A DNA stretch of 35,470 nt, taken from the NCBI GenBank assembly GCA_023954175.1, contig JAMLIM010000039.1:1-35470 (forward strand). Reading direction: 5' to 3'. Source of the stretch: Rhizobacter sp. GTDB taxonomy: Bacteria > Pseudomonadota > Gammaproteobacteria > Burkholderiales > Burkholderiaceae_C. A program made the translations under genes and the position numbers. How positions within the stretch are numbered: position 1 is the first letter of the stretch; every line of letters starts with the position of its first letter. The notes under the pieces were generated by a model, which was given only the letters and a program-made list of their open reading frames with translations, made no database searches and had not been told where the DNA came from. Positions 17,773 to 26,064 of the stretch are shown here, one piece after another.

Positions 17773-18651
17773 TCAACGCGGCGGCAGCGGGATGAATTCC
17801 GTCTCGCCCGGCACCGGGTCGAAGCGCTGCGCCGCCCAGTCGTCCTGCGCCTGCGCGATGCGCTCGCGCCGGCTCGAAACGAAGTTCCAGACGATGAAGC
17901 GCGGGCCAAGGGACTTGCCGCCAACCAGTGCGATGCGGCACGCCGCAGGCGTACGCAGCTTCGGTGTGCTGCCAATCGCGAGTACCGCGAGCGTGAACGG
18001 CGGAATGACTTCCCCATCGAGCTCGAACGCGGCGTCGACGCTGTAGAGCGCGCGCTCGGCCGCACCGTCGGCGCCAAGGGCCGGCAGCGTGAGCGCGGCA
18101 CCGGCCGGGCAGTCGAGCATCAGGTAGAGCGTCTCCGACAGGGTCGCGACCGGCGACGCGGCGCCGAACGCGCCGCCGATCAGCACCCGGACCCTGACAC
18201 CATCGAGCTCGAGCTCGGGCAGCTGCGCGGCCGGCGTGTGGACGAACGCAGGCGCATCCTCCTCGTGCGCCTCGGGCAAGGCGCACCAGAGCTGCAGACC
18301 ATGGCTGCGGCGCGTGACGGCGCGCAGATCGTCCGGCGTGCGCTCGGAGTGCACGATGCCGCGCCCGGCCGTCATCAGGTTGATGGCGCCCGGTTCGATG
18401 CGCTGCACCGCACCTAGGCTGTCGCGATGCATCATCGCGCCCTCGAACAGGTAGGTCACGGTCGCAAGGCCGATGTGCGGATGGGGCCGCACATCGTGGT
18501 TGTCGGCCGGCCCGGCGGTGACGGGGCCGAAGTGATCGAAAAACACGAACGGGCCGACCGACCGGCACGCGGCCGACGGCAGCAAGCGGCGCACGCGAAA
18601 GCCGCCGCCGAGGTCGTGCTCGCGTGGTGCGATGAGTGTGGCCGTCGGCAT
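17773..18651 (-). CDS. pirin family protein
   Basis: This 292-residue bicupin has the pirin iron-binding set: His57 and His59 in RPHPHIGL, then His101 and Glu103 in GRGIVHSE. Bacterial pirins bind Fe and some have quercetinase activity, others act as redox-linked regulators; which applies here is unknown. The frame starts at ATG 18663, but GGAGG (complement of 18657-18661) sits 5 bases before ATG 18651 and overlaps the first ATG, so 18651 is the better start. The gene is cytoplasmic, divergent from ychF and 100 bases upstream of the UbiH-family gene. Confidence 0.93.
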   Translation of the reverse strand: MPTATLIAPREHDLGGGFRVRRLLPSAACRSVGPFVFFDHFGPVTAGPADNHDVRPHPHIGLATVTYLFEGAMMHRDSLGAVQRIEPGAINLMTAGRGIVHSERTPDDLRAVTRRSHGLQLWCALPEAHEEDAPAFVHTPAAQLPELELDGVRVRVLIGGAFGAASPVATLSETLYLMLDCPAGAALTLPALGADGAAERALYSVDAAFELDGEVIPPFTLAVLAIGSTPKLRTPAACRIALVGGKSLGPRFIVWNFVSSRRERIAQAQDDWAAQRFDPVPGETEFIPLPPR

Positions 18652-18663
18652 TGCATCCTCCAT

Positions 18664-18756
18664 TGCTTACGTCTTGAAAGGGCCAGTGTAGGGTGGCGGC
18701 TTAAAATTCACCGGGCTTCGCCCCTTCTCCCCTCCCCCCTCTCCCGAAAGCGCTCG
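18664..18756. other. divergent pirin-ychF intergenic region
   Basis: These 93 bases separate pirin and ychF. TTGAAA (18674-18679) and TAAAAT (18702-18707) resemble -35 and -10 boxes toward ychF but are 22 bases apart, too far for a normal sigma-70 promoter. A pyrimidine-rich run (18719-18744) precedes ychF. Nothing firm can be assigned. Confidence 0.3.
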
Positions 18757-19854
18757 ATGAGTCTCCAATGCGGCATCGTGGGCTTGCCCAACGTCGGCAA
18801 GTCCACCCTGTTCAACGCGCTGACGAAAGCCGGCATTGCAGCCGAGAACTACCCGTTCTGCACGATCGAGCCCAACGTCGGCGTCGTCGAACTGCCCGAC
18901 CCCCGGCTGGCGCAGCTCGCGGCGGTCGTCGCGCCCGAGCGCGTCGTGCCGGCGGTTGTCGAGTTCGTCGACATCGCCGGGCTCGTTGCCGGCGCGTCGA
19001 AGGGCGAGGGTCTGGGCAACCAGTTCCTGGCGCATGTGCGCGAAACGGATGCGATCGTCAACGTCGTGCGCTGCTTCGACGACGACAACGTGATCCACGT
19101 CGCCGGACGGGTCGATCCGATCTCGGACATCGAGGTGATCCAGACCGAACTCTGCCTGGCCGACCTGGCGACGGTGGACAAGACGCTGCAACGCTCGCTC
19201 AAGGCGGCGAAGTCGGGCAACGACAAGGAGGCCGCCAAGCTCGTCGACGTGCTGCAGCGCTGCCACGACGCATTGAACGAGGGCAAGCCGGCGCGCGGCA
19301 TTGCATTCAGCAAGGAAGAGCTCGCGATCCTCAAGCCGCTGTGCCTGATCACCGCCAAGCCGGCGATGTTCGTCGCCAACGTCGACGAGCACGGCTTCGA
19401 GAACAACGCCTATCTGGACAAGCTGCGCGCCTATGCCGAGGCCCAGTCGGCACCGGTGGTCGCGATCAGCGCCCGCACCGAGGCCGAGATGGCCGAGATG
19501 AGCGACGAGGACAAGGAGATGTTCCTCGCCGACATGGGGCAGACCGAGCCCGGGCTGGCGCGCCTGATCCGCGCCGCGTTCAAGCTGCTCGGCCTGCAGA
19601 CCTACTTCACCGCCGGCGTGAAGGAAGTGCGCGCCTGGACGATCCACATCGGCGACACCGCGCCGCAGGCGGCGGGCGTGATCCACACCGATTTCGAGCG
19701 CGGCTTCATCCGCGCGCAGACGATCGCGTTCGATGACTTCATCGCCTACAAGGGCGAACAGGGCGCGAAGGACGCCGGCAAGATGCGCGCCGAGGGCAAG
19801 GACTACGTCGTGAAGGATGGCGACGTGCTGAACTTCCTTTTTTCCCCGAAGTAG
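18757..19854 (+). CDS. ychF: redox-regulated ATPase YchF (Obg-family P-loop protein)
   Basis: The 365-residue protein matches YchF in length and sequence. Its P-loop is [14 protein letters not shown] (residues 8-21), with the G3 segment [29 protein letters not shown] lies at the G4 position, where YchF has an N-x-x-E form that switches preference to ATP. The TGS-like C-terminal domain includes [15 protein letters not shown] and ends NFLFSPK. YchF binds ribosomes and is a negative regulator of oxidative-stress responses in several bacteria. The reading frame is open further upstream, but ATG 18757 is the conserved start (MSLQCGIVG). Confidence 0.97.
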   Translation: MSLQCGIVGLPNVGKSTLFNALTKAGIAAENYPFCTIEPNVGVVELPDPRLAQLAAVVAPERVVPAVVEFVDIAGLVAGASKGEGLGNQFLAHVRETDAIVNVVRCFDDDNVIHVAGRVDPISDIEVIQTELCLADLATVDKTLQRSLKAAKSGNDKEAAKLVDVLQRCHDALNEGKPARGIAFSKEELAILKPLCLITAKPAMFVANVDEHGFENNAYLDKLRAYAEAQSAPVVAISARTEAEMAEMSDEDKEMFLADMGQTEPGLARLIRAAFKLLGLQTYFTAGVKEVRAWTIHIGDTAPQAAGVIHTDFERGFIRAQTIAFDDFIAYKGEQGAKDAGKMRAEGKDYVVKDGDVLNFLFSPK

Positions 19855-19991
19855 GCAGGCCATCGGTGCCAACGACCTGCGTCCGCACCCGCACCTGCCG
19901 CAGGATGAGGTCCGGCTTCGACGTCTGATCGAGTCCACCAGCGCGACATGCCCTCCATACAGCGTGACATGAGCCGACCGGACGCACACGG
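19855..19991. other. intergenic region between ychF and the hybrid kinase
   Basis: These 137 bases contain no terminator-like hairpin with a T-tract and no convincing promoter. A short open frame (MPSIQRDMSRPDAHG) ends in a TGA that overlaps the kinase start codon as ATGA. It could couple translation of the kinase, but without a ribosome site of its own this may be chance. Confidence 0.3.
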
Positions 19992-22900
19992 ATGAACACC
20001 GGCGCCGGCGCGCGGGCTTGGCGCAATCCGGTCATCGTGCTGGGCGTCGCGCTCGCCTATGCGATCGTCGCCTGGCTCTCGCTGCGAATGTCCCAGCCGC
20101 CGAGCGAGGCATCGCCGCTGTACGCGCCGGCCGGACTCGCGCTGGCCTGTGCCCTGCGCTACGGATGGCGGGGCTTGGCGGGCGTCGCGCTCGGCGCGCT
20201 GGGGGTCGCTGGCGCCACGCTCGGCCTTCAACACAATGCCGATCCGGCCCTGCTGGCGATCGCGGTCGCCATCACCTGCGGCGCGACACTGCAGGCCGGC
20301 GTCGGGGCGGCGCTGGTGCGGCGCTTCCTGCCGGGTGCGTTGACGCTCGCCGAGCCGCGCGATGTCGCGCTTTTTCTGCTGCTCGGCGCGCCGATCGCTT
20401 CCCTGATCAGCGCCAGCGTCGCCGCGCTGTCGCTTGGCCTCGGCGGCATCGTGCCGCGCGATGCACTCGCCGCGAGCTGGTGGATCTGGTGGATCGGCGA
20501 CACCTTCGGCGTGCTGATCGGCGCGCCAATCGTGCTGACGCTGATCGGCCGGCCGCGCGCCGACTGGGCGCCGCGCCGCCTGACCCTCGGATTGCCGCTG
20601 ACCCTCGCGGCGGTGCTGTTGACGGTCGCCATCGTGCAGGTGAACCGCTGGAACGAGGAGCGCTCGCACGCGCTGTTCGACCGTGAGGCGGCACAGGCGT
20701 CGTCGATGCTGGCGGCGCGACTCGAGCAGCCGCTCGAGGCCTTGCAGGTGTTGCGCGGCGCGTTTGCGGTATCGAGCGCACCGGCGCCGCAGGCCCTGCG
20801 GCGCACGGCGCGCAGCTGGCTGACCGATGACGCCGCCATGCAGGCGGTCAACAGCAGCGTGTGGTCGCTCGGCTACGCCCAGTGGATCACGAACGCAGAA
20901 GCGCACGACGCGCCCTTGCAGGCCGAGGGCGGAACCGCCCCCCTCGCCATGGACGCGCCCGCGGCCGGCGCGACGTCGGCAGCGGGCACGGCCGACAAGA
21001 GCGCGCTCGTCGTGCAGCAGGTCGAGCCGGCCGCATCGCACGCGCCGCTGCGCGGGTTCGACCTGACGACGCTCGCGCCGCTGCGCGAGGCGATCGAGCG
21101 CACGCTGCGCACCGACGGACCGGCCGCGAGCGCGGGCTTCGCGCTCGCCGGCGGGCCTGCGAACGACGCCGCCGTGGCGCTGGTGCATGCGCTGTTCCGC
21201 AGCGAGCACCGCACCATGAACGAGCGGCTCGCCGACCGGGACGGCCTCGCCTTCGTGATCCTGCTGCCGCAGATCGTGCTCGAGCAGTTGCTCCCCTCGC
21301 TGCCGCCCTCGATCGAACTGTGTCTGATCGACACCGACCCGCTCGCCACGCGGCGCGTGCTGGCGGGGCGGCCCGACTGCATGGCGCTCGGCCCCGATGC
21401 GCTGCTGAAGGTGCGCAACCTGGACTACGGCGGCCGCAGCTGGGACATCCGCGCGAGCGCTTCGCACCAGGCGCTGCTGGCGGGCGGGCGTGACAGCGCG
21501 CTCGCCTTCACGCTCGTCGGGCTGCTCGCAACGGCGATGCTCGGCGCGCTGCTGCTGACCGTCACCGGGCGCACGCGCCGCATCGAAAACGCGGTGACGG
21601 CACGCACCGCAGAGCTCGAGCGCGAGATCCGCGAGCGCGCACACACCGAGTCCGCGCTGCGCGAAAGCGAGACGCGCTTTCGCAACATCTTCGACAACGC
21701 ACCGATCGGCGTGATCTACACCGATCTGGACGGCAACGTGCTGCAGACCAATCCGCGCTTCTGCGAGATGCTCGGCTACAGCGCGGAAGTGCTGGCGAAC
21801 ATGAACCTGCGCGACTTCGTCCATCCCGACGAATGGGCACTGGAGACCGAGCTCGCGCAAGGCCTGCTGCGCAACGGCCTGCCCTCGGCCAGCGCGCACC
21901 GGCGCTTCCTGTCGGCGAGCGGCGAAACGCTGTGGGTGCAGCGCTCGATCTCGCTGCTGCGTGACGCCGGCGGCACGCCGCAATGCCTGGTCGGCGTCGT
22001 CGAGGACATCACCGAACACCTGCTTCTGCAGGACGCCGAACGCGCGCGCGAGGTGGCCGAACAGTCCAACCGCGCGAAGAGCGAATTCCTCTCGCGCATG
22101 AGCCATGAACTGCGCACGCCGCTCAACGCGATGCTCGGTTTCGCGCAGCTGCTCGAGCTCGACCAGCGCCACCCGCTGGACGACGCGCAACGCCCCTGGG
22201 TGGCACAGATTCAGGGCGCCGGCTGGCACCTGCTGGAGATGATCAACGACGTGCTCGACCTTTCGCGCATCGAGGCCGGAACGATGCGCCTGCAGCCCGA
22301 GCCGCTCGCATTGCCGCCGCTGCTCGCAACGACGCGCGCGATGATCGAGGGCGACGCCGAACGCCGCGGCATCGTCGTCACCCAGCACGTCGACGACGAT
22401 GCCACGCGTGTGCTCGGCGACGCCACGCGCGTCAAGCAGATCCTCACCAATCTGCTCTCCAACGCGGTCAAGTACAACCACGACGGCGGTCGCATCCACG
22501 TGATGGCACGCACCCGCGGCGACGATCAGATCGAAATCAGCGTGACGGACACGGGCCTCGGGATGACGCCCGAGCAGGTCGAGAGCCTGTTCCAGCCGTT
22601 CAATCGCCTCGGCCGCGAGCACACGGTGCGCGAGGGCACCGGCATCGGCCTCGTCATCAGCCGGCGGCTGGCGGAACTGATGGGCGGCAGCCTTCGGGTG
22701 CGCAGCAGCGCGGGTGAAGGGTCATCCTTCATCCTCGTGCTGCCCCGGGTCGCGCCGTCCGACACGGTGCCTTCCGCGCTCGACGCGCCCTACACCACGT
22801 CCTCGGGCTACCACCGCCGCATCGTCCACTATGTCGAGGACAACGAGACGAATGTCGAGGTCATGCGCGGCATTCTTGCGCAACGCCGCCAGGTCAGGCT

Positions 22901-23201
22901 CGAAGTCTCGATGACGGGGCTGGATGCACTCGCGACCCTGCGCCAGCGCCGCCCGGACCTGATCCTGCTCGACATGCACCTGCCGGACATCGACGGCCTG
23001 GAACTGCTGCGCCACCTGAAGGCCGACCCCGAGCTGGCGGACATCCCGGTCGTCGTCGTTTCGGCCGACGCGATGCCGGCGCAGGTCGAGGCAGCGATCC
23101 AGGCCGGCGCCCTGCGTTACCTGACCAAACCGGTCAGCGTCGCGGCGCTGCTGGCCACGGTGGACGAACTGCTGGAGCGGGTGGCGACCCAGTTCGGCTG
23201 A
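19992..23201 (+). CDS. hybrid sensor histidine kinase: MASE1-CHASE-PAS-HisKA-HATPase_c-REC
   Basis: This 1069-residue inner-membrane sensor starts with several hydrophobic helices (residues about 10-210) of MASE1 type, with YAPAGLALACALRYGWRG. A CHASE-like extracytoplasmic domain follows (about 220-485: EQPLEALQVLRGAF, SLGYAQWI), then another helix near 505-525. A PAS/PAC domain begins RESETRFRNIFDNAPIGVIY at about 555-680. The HisKA phospho-acceptor is His705 in RMSHELRTPLN. HATPase boxes are NLLSNAVKYN, DTGLGM and GTGIGLVISRRLAELMGG. The receiver domain has EDNETN, phospho-acceptor Asp994 in LILLDMHLPD and the Lys of YLTKPV. There is no Hpt domain or DNA-binding output, so phosphate must pass to an unlinked partner. 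It lies 132 bases upstream of rpoH on the same strand; the ligand is unknown. Confidence 0.93.
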   Translation: MNTGAGARAWRNPVIVLGVALAYAIVAWLSLRMSQPPSEASPLYAPAGLALACALRYGWRGLAGVALGALGVAGATLGLQHNADPALLAIAVAITCGATLQAGVGAALVRRFLPGALTLAEPRDVALFLLLGAPIASLISASVAALSLGLGGIVPRDALAASWWIWWIGDTFGVLIGAPIVLTLIGRPRADWAPRRLTLGLPLTLAAVLLTVAIVQVNRWNEERSHALFDREAAQASSMLAARLEQPLEALQVLRGAFAVSSAPAPQALRRTARSWLTDDAAMQAVNSSVWSLGYAQWITNAEAHDAPLQAEGGTAPLAMDAPAAGATSAAGTADKSALVVQQVEPAASHAPLRGFDLTTLAPLREAIERTLRTDGPAASAGFALAGGPANDAAVALVHALFRSEHRTMNERLADRDGLAFVILLPQIVLEQLLPSLPPSIELCLIDTDPLATRRVLAGRPDCMALGPDALLKVRNLDYGGRSWDIRASASHQALLAGGRDSALAFTLVGLLATAMLGALLLTVTGRTRRIENAVTARTAELEREIRERAHTESALRESETRFRNIFDNAPIGVIYTDLDGNVLQTNPRFCEMLGYSAEVLANMNLRDFVHPDEWALETELAQGLLRNGLPSASAHRRFLSASGETLWVQRSISLLRDAGGTPQCLVGVVEDITEHLLLQDAERAREVAEQSNRAKSEFLSRMSHELRTPLNAMLGFAQLLELDQRHPLDDAQRPWVAQIQGAGWHLLEMINDVLDLSRIEAGTMRLQPEPLALPPLLATTRAMIEGDAERRGIVVTQHVDDDATRVLGDATRVKQILTNLLSNAVKYNHDGGRIHVMARTRGDDQIEISVTDTGLGMTPEQVESLFQPFNRLGREHTVREGTGIGLVISRRLAELMGGSLRVRSSAGEGSSFILVLPRVAPSDTVPSALDAPYTTSSGYHRRIVHYVEDNETNVEVMRGILAQRRQVRLEVSMTGLDALATLRQRRPDLILLDMHLPDIDGLELLRHLKADPELADIPVVVVSADAMPAQVEAAIQAGALRYLTKPVSVAALLATVDELLERVATQFG

Positions 23202-23231
23202 GGGCGGCCAAAGGCGGCCGAGGGCGGCTGC
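23202..23231 (+). repeat. three imperfect 10-base GGCGGCC repeats after the kinase stop
   Basis: Immediately after the kinase stop the sequence reads three near-identical decamers centred on GGCGGC. The third can fold with the following CGCCCCTC into a short GC hairpin. The nearest T-run is about 25 bases later, so this is at best a weak terminator. Confidence 0.4.
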
Positions 23232-23265
23232 GCCCCTCCCAACCCGGTCAACCCGGTGTTTTTCA

Positions 23266-23292
23266 TCAGCACTCTCGGTGGTCGAGTGCTAA
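23266..23292 (+). promoter_or_regulatory. CIRCE operator (HrcA binding site) upstream of rpoH
   Basis: The left arm TCAGCACTC (23266-23274) and right arm GAGTGCTAA (23284-23292) are separated by exactly 9 bases. The known CIRCE consensus is TTAGCACTC, nine bases, GAGTGCTAA, so 17 of 18 arm positions match; the only difference is C for T at position 2. CIRCE is bound by the repressor HrcA, classically in front of groESL or dnaK. Here it overlaps the apparent rpoH -10 box, as expected for repression. The hrcA gene is not in the window. Confidence 0.9.
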
Positions 23293-23295
23293 TAT
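23287..23295 (+). promoter_or_regulatory. extended -10 promoter element for rpoH
   Basis: TGC followed by TAATAT is a good extended -10 element (TG, one base, hexamer). Its first six bases lie inside the right arm of the CIRCE operator. No -35 hexamer is placed correctly, which extended -10 promoters can tolerate. Transcription would start near 23302, giving a leader of about 32 bases. Confidence 0.55.
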
Positions 23296-23333
23296 GGGGG
23301 AACGAATGGAGCTTCGAACACTCCAATCCCCCA
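23295..23333 (+). promoter_or_regulatory. inverted repeats in the rpoH leader next to the start codon
   Basis: TGGGGG (23295-23300) pairs with CCCCCA (23328-23333), and inside it TGGAG (23307-23311) pairs with CTCCA (23321-23325) around a 9-base loop. The outer 3' arm ends directly at the AUG. If transcription starts near 23302, only the inner stem is in the mRNA; an upstream promoter would include both. The only Shine-Dalgarno-like purine runs are inside these stems. This is a candidate translational control structure, unproven. Confidence 0.4.
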
Positions 23334-24272
23334 ATGAACGCTACCTTGCCAATGACTCTGCCCTCCTCCGCCATCGTCAAGCGCGACGCTTGGGCGCTGG
23401 TGCCGCCGCTCGGCAACCTGGACGCCTACATTTCGGCCGTGAACCGGGTGCCGTTGCTGACGCCCGAAGAAGAACTGCGCTTCGCGAAGCGCCTGCGCGA
23501 GCATGGCGACGTCGAAGCGGCGGGAAAGCTCGTCGTCTCGCACCTGCGGCTCGTCGTTTCGATCGCGCGCCAGTACCTCGGCTACGGCTTGCCGCACGGG
23601 GACCTGATCCAGGAAGGCAACGTCGGCCTGATGAAGGCGGTGCGCCGCTTCGACCCGGAACAGGGCGTCCGGCTCGTCAGCTACGCGATGCACTGGATCA
23701 AGGCCGAGATCCACGAGTACATCCTGAAGAACTGGCGCATGGTCAAGGTCGCGACGACCAAGGCGCAGCGCAAGCTCTTCTTCAACCTGCGCTCGATGAA
23801 GCAGAGCCTGAAGGAGGACGCGACCGACGTCGACGCCCACCGCGGCACGCTGACGCAGGGCGAGGTCGACACGATGGCGCGGCGCCTGAACGTCAAGCGC
23901 GAGGAAGTGCTGGAGATGGAGACGCGCATGTCGGGTGGCGACATCGCGCTCGAACCGCAGGTGGATGATGGCGAAGAGGGCTTTGCGCCGATCGCCTACC
24001 TGGCCGACGAAAGCACCGAGCCGACACGCGTGATCGAGGCCCACCGGCGCGATTGGCTCGCGACCGACGGCATCGCCCACGCACTCGACGCGCTGGACGA
24101 CCGCAGCCGCCGCATCGTCGAGGAGCGCTGGCTGAAGGTCAACGACGACACGACCGGGGGCATGACGCTGCACGAGCTGGCGACGGAGTACGGCGTCAGC
24201 GCCGAGCGGATCCGCCAGATCGAGGTCGCCGCGATGAAGAAGATGCGCAAGGCGCTGGCCGAGTCCGCCTGA
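23334..24272 (+). CDS. rpoH: RNA polymerase heat-shock sigma factor RpoH (sigma-32)
   Basis: This 312-residue sigma factor is slightly longer than the E. coli protein (284). Region 1.2/2.1 begins PLGNLDAYI. Region 2 includes DLIQEGNVGLMKAVRRFDP and RLVSYAMHWIKAEIHEYIL. The RpoH box QRKLFFNLR at residues 145-153 separates RpoH from other sigma factors. Region 4 has the helix-turn-helix TLHELATEYGVSAERIRQIE. It directs polymerase to chaperone and protease promoters after heat stress. ATG 23334 is chosen; ATG 23352 is possible and neither has a normally spaced ribosome site. Upstream lie a CIRCE operator and leader hairpins, and downstream converging cytochrome oxidase assembly genes. The position beside sco matches other Burkholderiales as I recall them. 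Confidence 0.97.
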   Translation: MNATLPMTLPSSAIVKRDAWALVPPLGNLDAYISAVNRVPLLTPEEELRFAKRLREHGDVEAAGKLVVSHLRLVVSIARQYLGYGLPHGDLIQEGNVGLMKAVRRFDPEQGVRLVSYAMHWIKAEIHEYILKNWRMVKVATTKAQRKLFFNLRSMKQSLKEDATDVDAHRGTLTQGEVDTMARRLNVKREEVLEMETRMSGGDIALEPQVDDGEEGFAPIAYLADESTEPTRVIEAHRRDWLATDGIAHALDALDDRSRRIVEERWLKVNDDTTGGMTLHELATEYGVSAERIRQIEVAAMKKMRKALAESA

Positions 24273-24409
24273 GGCTCGCGATCGGGAGCGCCCCGCAAGA
24301 CCGGCGCACTTCTCCACATTTTCGTTTCCCTTCAGCCACCGCTGCGGCGCCCCAGTTCGGCTGAGTTCACCTCGGAGCCGCGAGCAACGCGAGCCTCGGG
24401 CCGTGGCAG
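24273..24409. other. convergent intergenic region between rpoH and sco
   Basis: These 137 bases separate two converging genes. I see no perfect stem followed by a T-tract for either. A short direct repeat (CGCGAGC at 24379-24385, CGCGAGC again at 24388-24394) and a T-rich patch (24319-24329) are the only notable elements. How the two transcripts end is not evident. Confidence 0.3.
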
Positions 24410-25039
24410 TCAGCCTTCGGCAAGCACCTGCTTCAGGTCGGCCTCCAGCTGTTCGGCCGGCATGCCGTAACGCTCGAACAGACGGATGCGGCCCTGGGCG
24501 TCGATCACGTAGGAGCCGGCGGTGTGGTCGACCGTGTAGCTGCCCGGCGTCTTCCCAGGCGACTTGGCGAAGAACACCTTGAACTCGCGCGCCGCTTCGG
24601 CTGTCTGCTCGGGCGAGCCCCGCAAGCCGACGAAGCTCGGGTCGAACGCCGCCAGGTAGGCCTTGAGCACCTCCGGCGTGTCGCGCTCCGGATCGACCGT
24701 GACGAAGATCGCCTGGATGCGATCGCCATCGGCGCCGAGCCCGCGTTTGATCAACGCCAGCTCGCCCATCGTCGTCGGGCAGACGTCGGGGCACTGCGTG
24801 TAGCCGAAGAAGACGACACTGACCTTGCCCTTGAAGTCCGCGAGCGTGCGCTCCTTGCCGTCGGCGTCCGGCAGCGACAGCTTGCGGCCGTAGTCGGCGC
24901 CGGTGATGTCGACGCCATGAAAGCTCGGCTTGCCCGGGCCCAGGCCGAGTTTGTCGCAGCCGGCCAGCGGCAAGGCCAGCAGCACCGGCAACAGCGCGCT
25001 CAACACGACGCCGCGGCGGGAAACGGATTGCGGCTTCAC
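24410..25039 (-). CDS. SCO1/SenC family copper chaperone for cytochrome oxidase (lipoprotein)
   Basis: The 209-residue protein has an N-terminal lipoprotein signal with lipobox LAGC, so Cys28 should be lipidated and the protein anchored on the periplasmic side. The thioredoxin-like domain has the copper site CPDVC (Cys83, Cys87) in [16 protein letters not shown] and the third ligand His172 in [14 protein letters not shown] proteins deliver Cu to the CuA site of subunit II. The start is GTG 25039, overlapping the stop of ctaB as GTGA; a much longer open frame upstream is the out-of-frame complement of neighbouring genes. Confidence 0.95.
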   Translation of the reverse strand: MKPQSVSRRGVVLSALLPVLLALPLAGCDKLGLGPGKPSFHGVDITGADYGRKLSLPDADGKERTLADFKGKVSVVFFGYTQCPDVCPTTMGELALIKRGLGADGDRIQAIFVTVDPERDTPEVLKAYLAAFDPSFVGLRGSPEQTAEAAREFKVFFAKSPGKTPGSYTVDHTAGSYVIDAQGRIRLFERYGMPAEQLEADLKQVLAEG

Positions 25040-25950
25040 AGCAGCGGCCTCAGGTAGTGATCGAGCAGCAGCGCCGCGAACAGCAGCGCCAGGTAGAGGA
25101 TCGAAAAGCGGAACGTGCGCCGCGCCAGGGCATCGCTGTAGTCGCGCCACAGCACGAAGGCATAGGCGGTGAAGACGCCGCCGAGCCCGATCGCGGCAAC
25201 GAGGTAGATCACGCCGCTCATGCCGAACAGATAGGGCAGCAGCGTCGCGGCGAACAGCACCAGCGTGTACAGCAGCATCTGCAGCCGGGTGAACGCCGAG
25301 CCATGGGTGACGGGCAGCATCGGCAGGCCCGAGCGCCGATAGTCCTCGACGCGGTAGAGCGCAAGCGCCCAGAAGTGCGGCGGTGTCCACAAGAAGATGA
25401 TGAGGCACAGCATCAGCGCTTCGGGCCCCACGTCCCCGCGCATCGCGGCCCAGCCGAGCACCGGCGGCATCGCACCCGATGCGCCGCCGATCACGATGTT
25501 CTGCGGCGTCGCCGGCTTCAAGACGACGGTGTAGATGACGGCATAGCCGACGAAGGTCGCGAACGTCAGCCACATCGTCAGCAGGTTGACGAACAGGCCG
25601 AGCAACGCGCTGCCGAACGCGCACAGCACGACCGAGAAGGCAAGCGCCTGCGCATCCGTCAGCTGGCCCTTTGCGGTGGGCCGCCAGGCGGTGCGTGCCA
25701 TGCGGGCGTCGATGCGCTTCTCCACGAGGCAGTTGAACGCCGCGGCCGCAGCGGCGACGAGCCAGATGCCCACGCTGGCGGGCAGCACGAGCCGCCAGTC
25801 GGGCAGGCCCGGTTCGGCGAGCAGCATGCCGATCACCGCGCAGAACACGATGAGCTGGACCACGCGCGGCTTGGTCAGCGCGTAGTACTGACGCACGCGC
25901 GATGCCGCTGTAGCCCGCTGGGGATGCGATGGGGACAGTGCCTGCGTCAT
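25036..25950 (-). CDS. ctaB: protoheme IX farnesyltransferase (heme O synthase)
   Basis: This 304-residue UbiA-superfamily enzyme has about seven to nine membrane helices. The prenyl-diphosphate and Mg site is [19 protein letters not shown] (Asn73 and Asp81 among the key residues). The second Asp-rich loop lies around [16 protein letters not shown]. It joins farnesyl diphosphate to heme B to make heme O at the inner membrane, the substrate for the heme A synthase encoded just upstream. The N-terminal [17 protein letters not shown] is typical. ATG 25950 is 114 bases after the ctaA stop; the gene end overlaps sco by 4 bases. Confidence 0.97.
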   Translation of the reverse strand: MTQALSPSHPQRATAASRVRQYYALTKPRVVQLIVFCAVIGMLLAEPGLPDWRLVLPASVGIWLVAAAAAAFNCLVEKRIDARMARTAWRPTAKGQLTDAQALAFSVVLCAFGSALLGLFVNLLTMWLTFATFVGYAVIYTVVLKPATPQNIVIGGASGAMPPVLGWAAMRGDVGPEALMLCLIIFLWTPPHFWALALYRVEDYRRSGLPMLPVTHGSAFTRLQMLLYTLVLFAATLLPYLFGMSGVIYLVAAIGLGGVFTAYAFVLWRDYSDALARRTFRFSILYLALLFAALLLDHYLRPLL

Positions 25951-26064
25951 CTGGAATCGATTCCGTGGCCGGCCGGGCCGTGCGAGCCCAGGCGCCCGAA
26001 GCGAGAACCTGGGGCGGCTGCGTACGTGAAGGGGATTGAATCGCGATGCATGGGCGGAGCCATT

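Noticed and set aside
18674-18707. TTGAAA and TAAAAT as a sigma-70 promoter for ychF
   Set aside because: The 22-base spacer is too long for a functional pair.
19803-22622. Very long minus-strand open frame opposite the hybrid kinase (over 900 codons)
   Set aside because: It is arginine-, histidine- and glutamine-rich with no domain pattern, and lies wholly opposite a clear multidomain kinase. In GC-rich DNA such antisense frames arise from codon bias.
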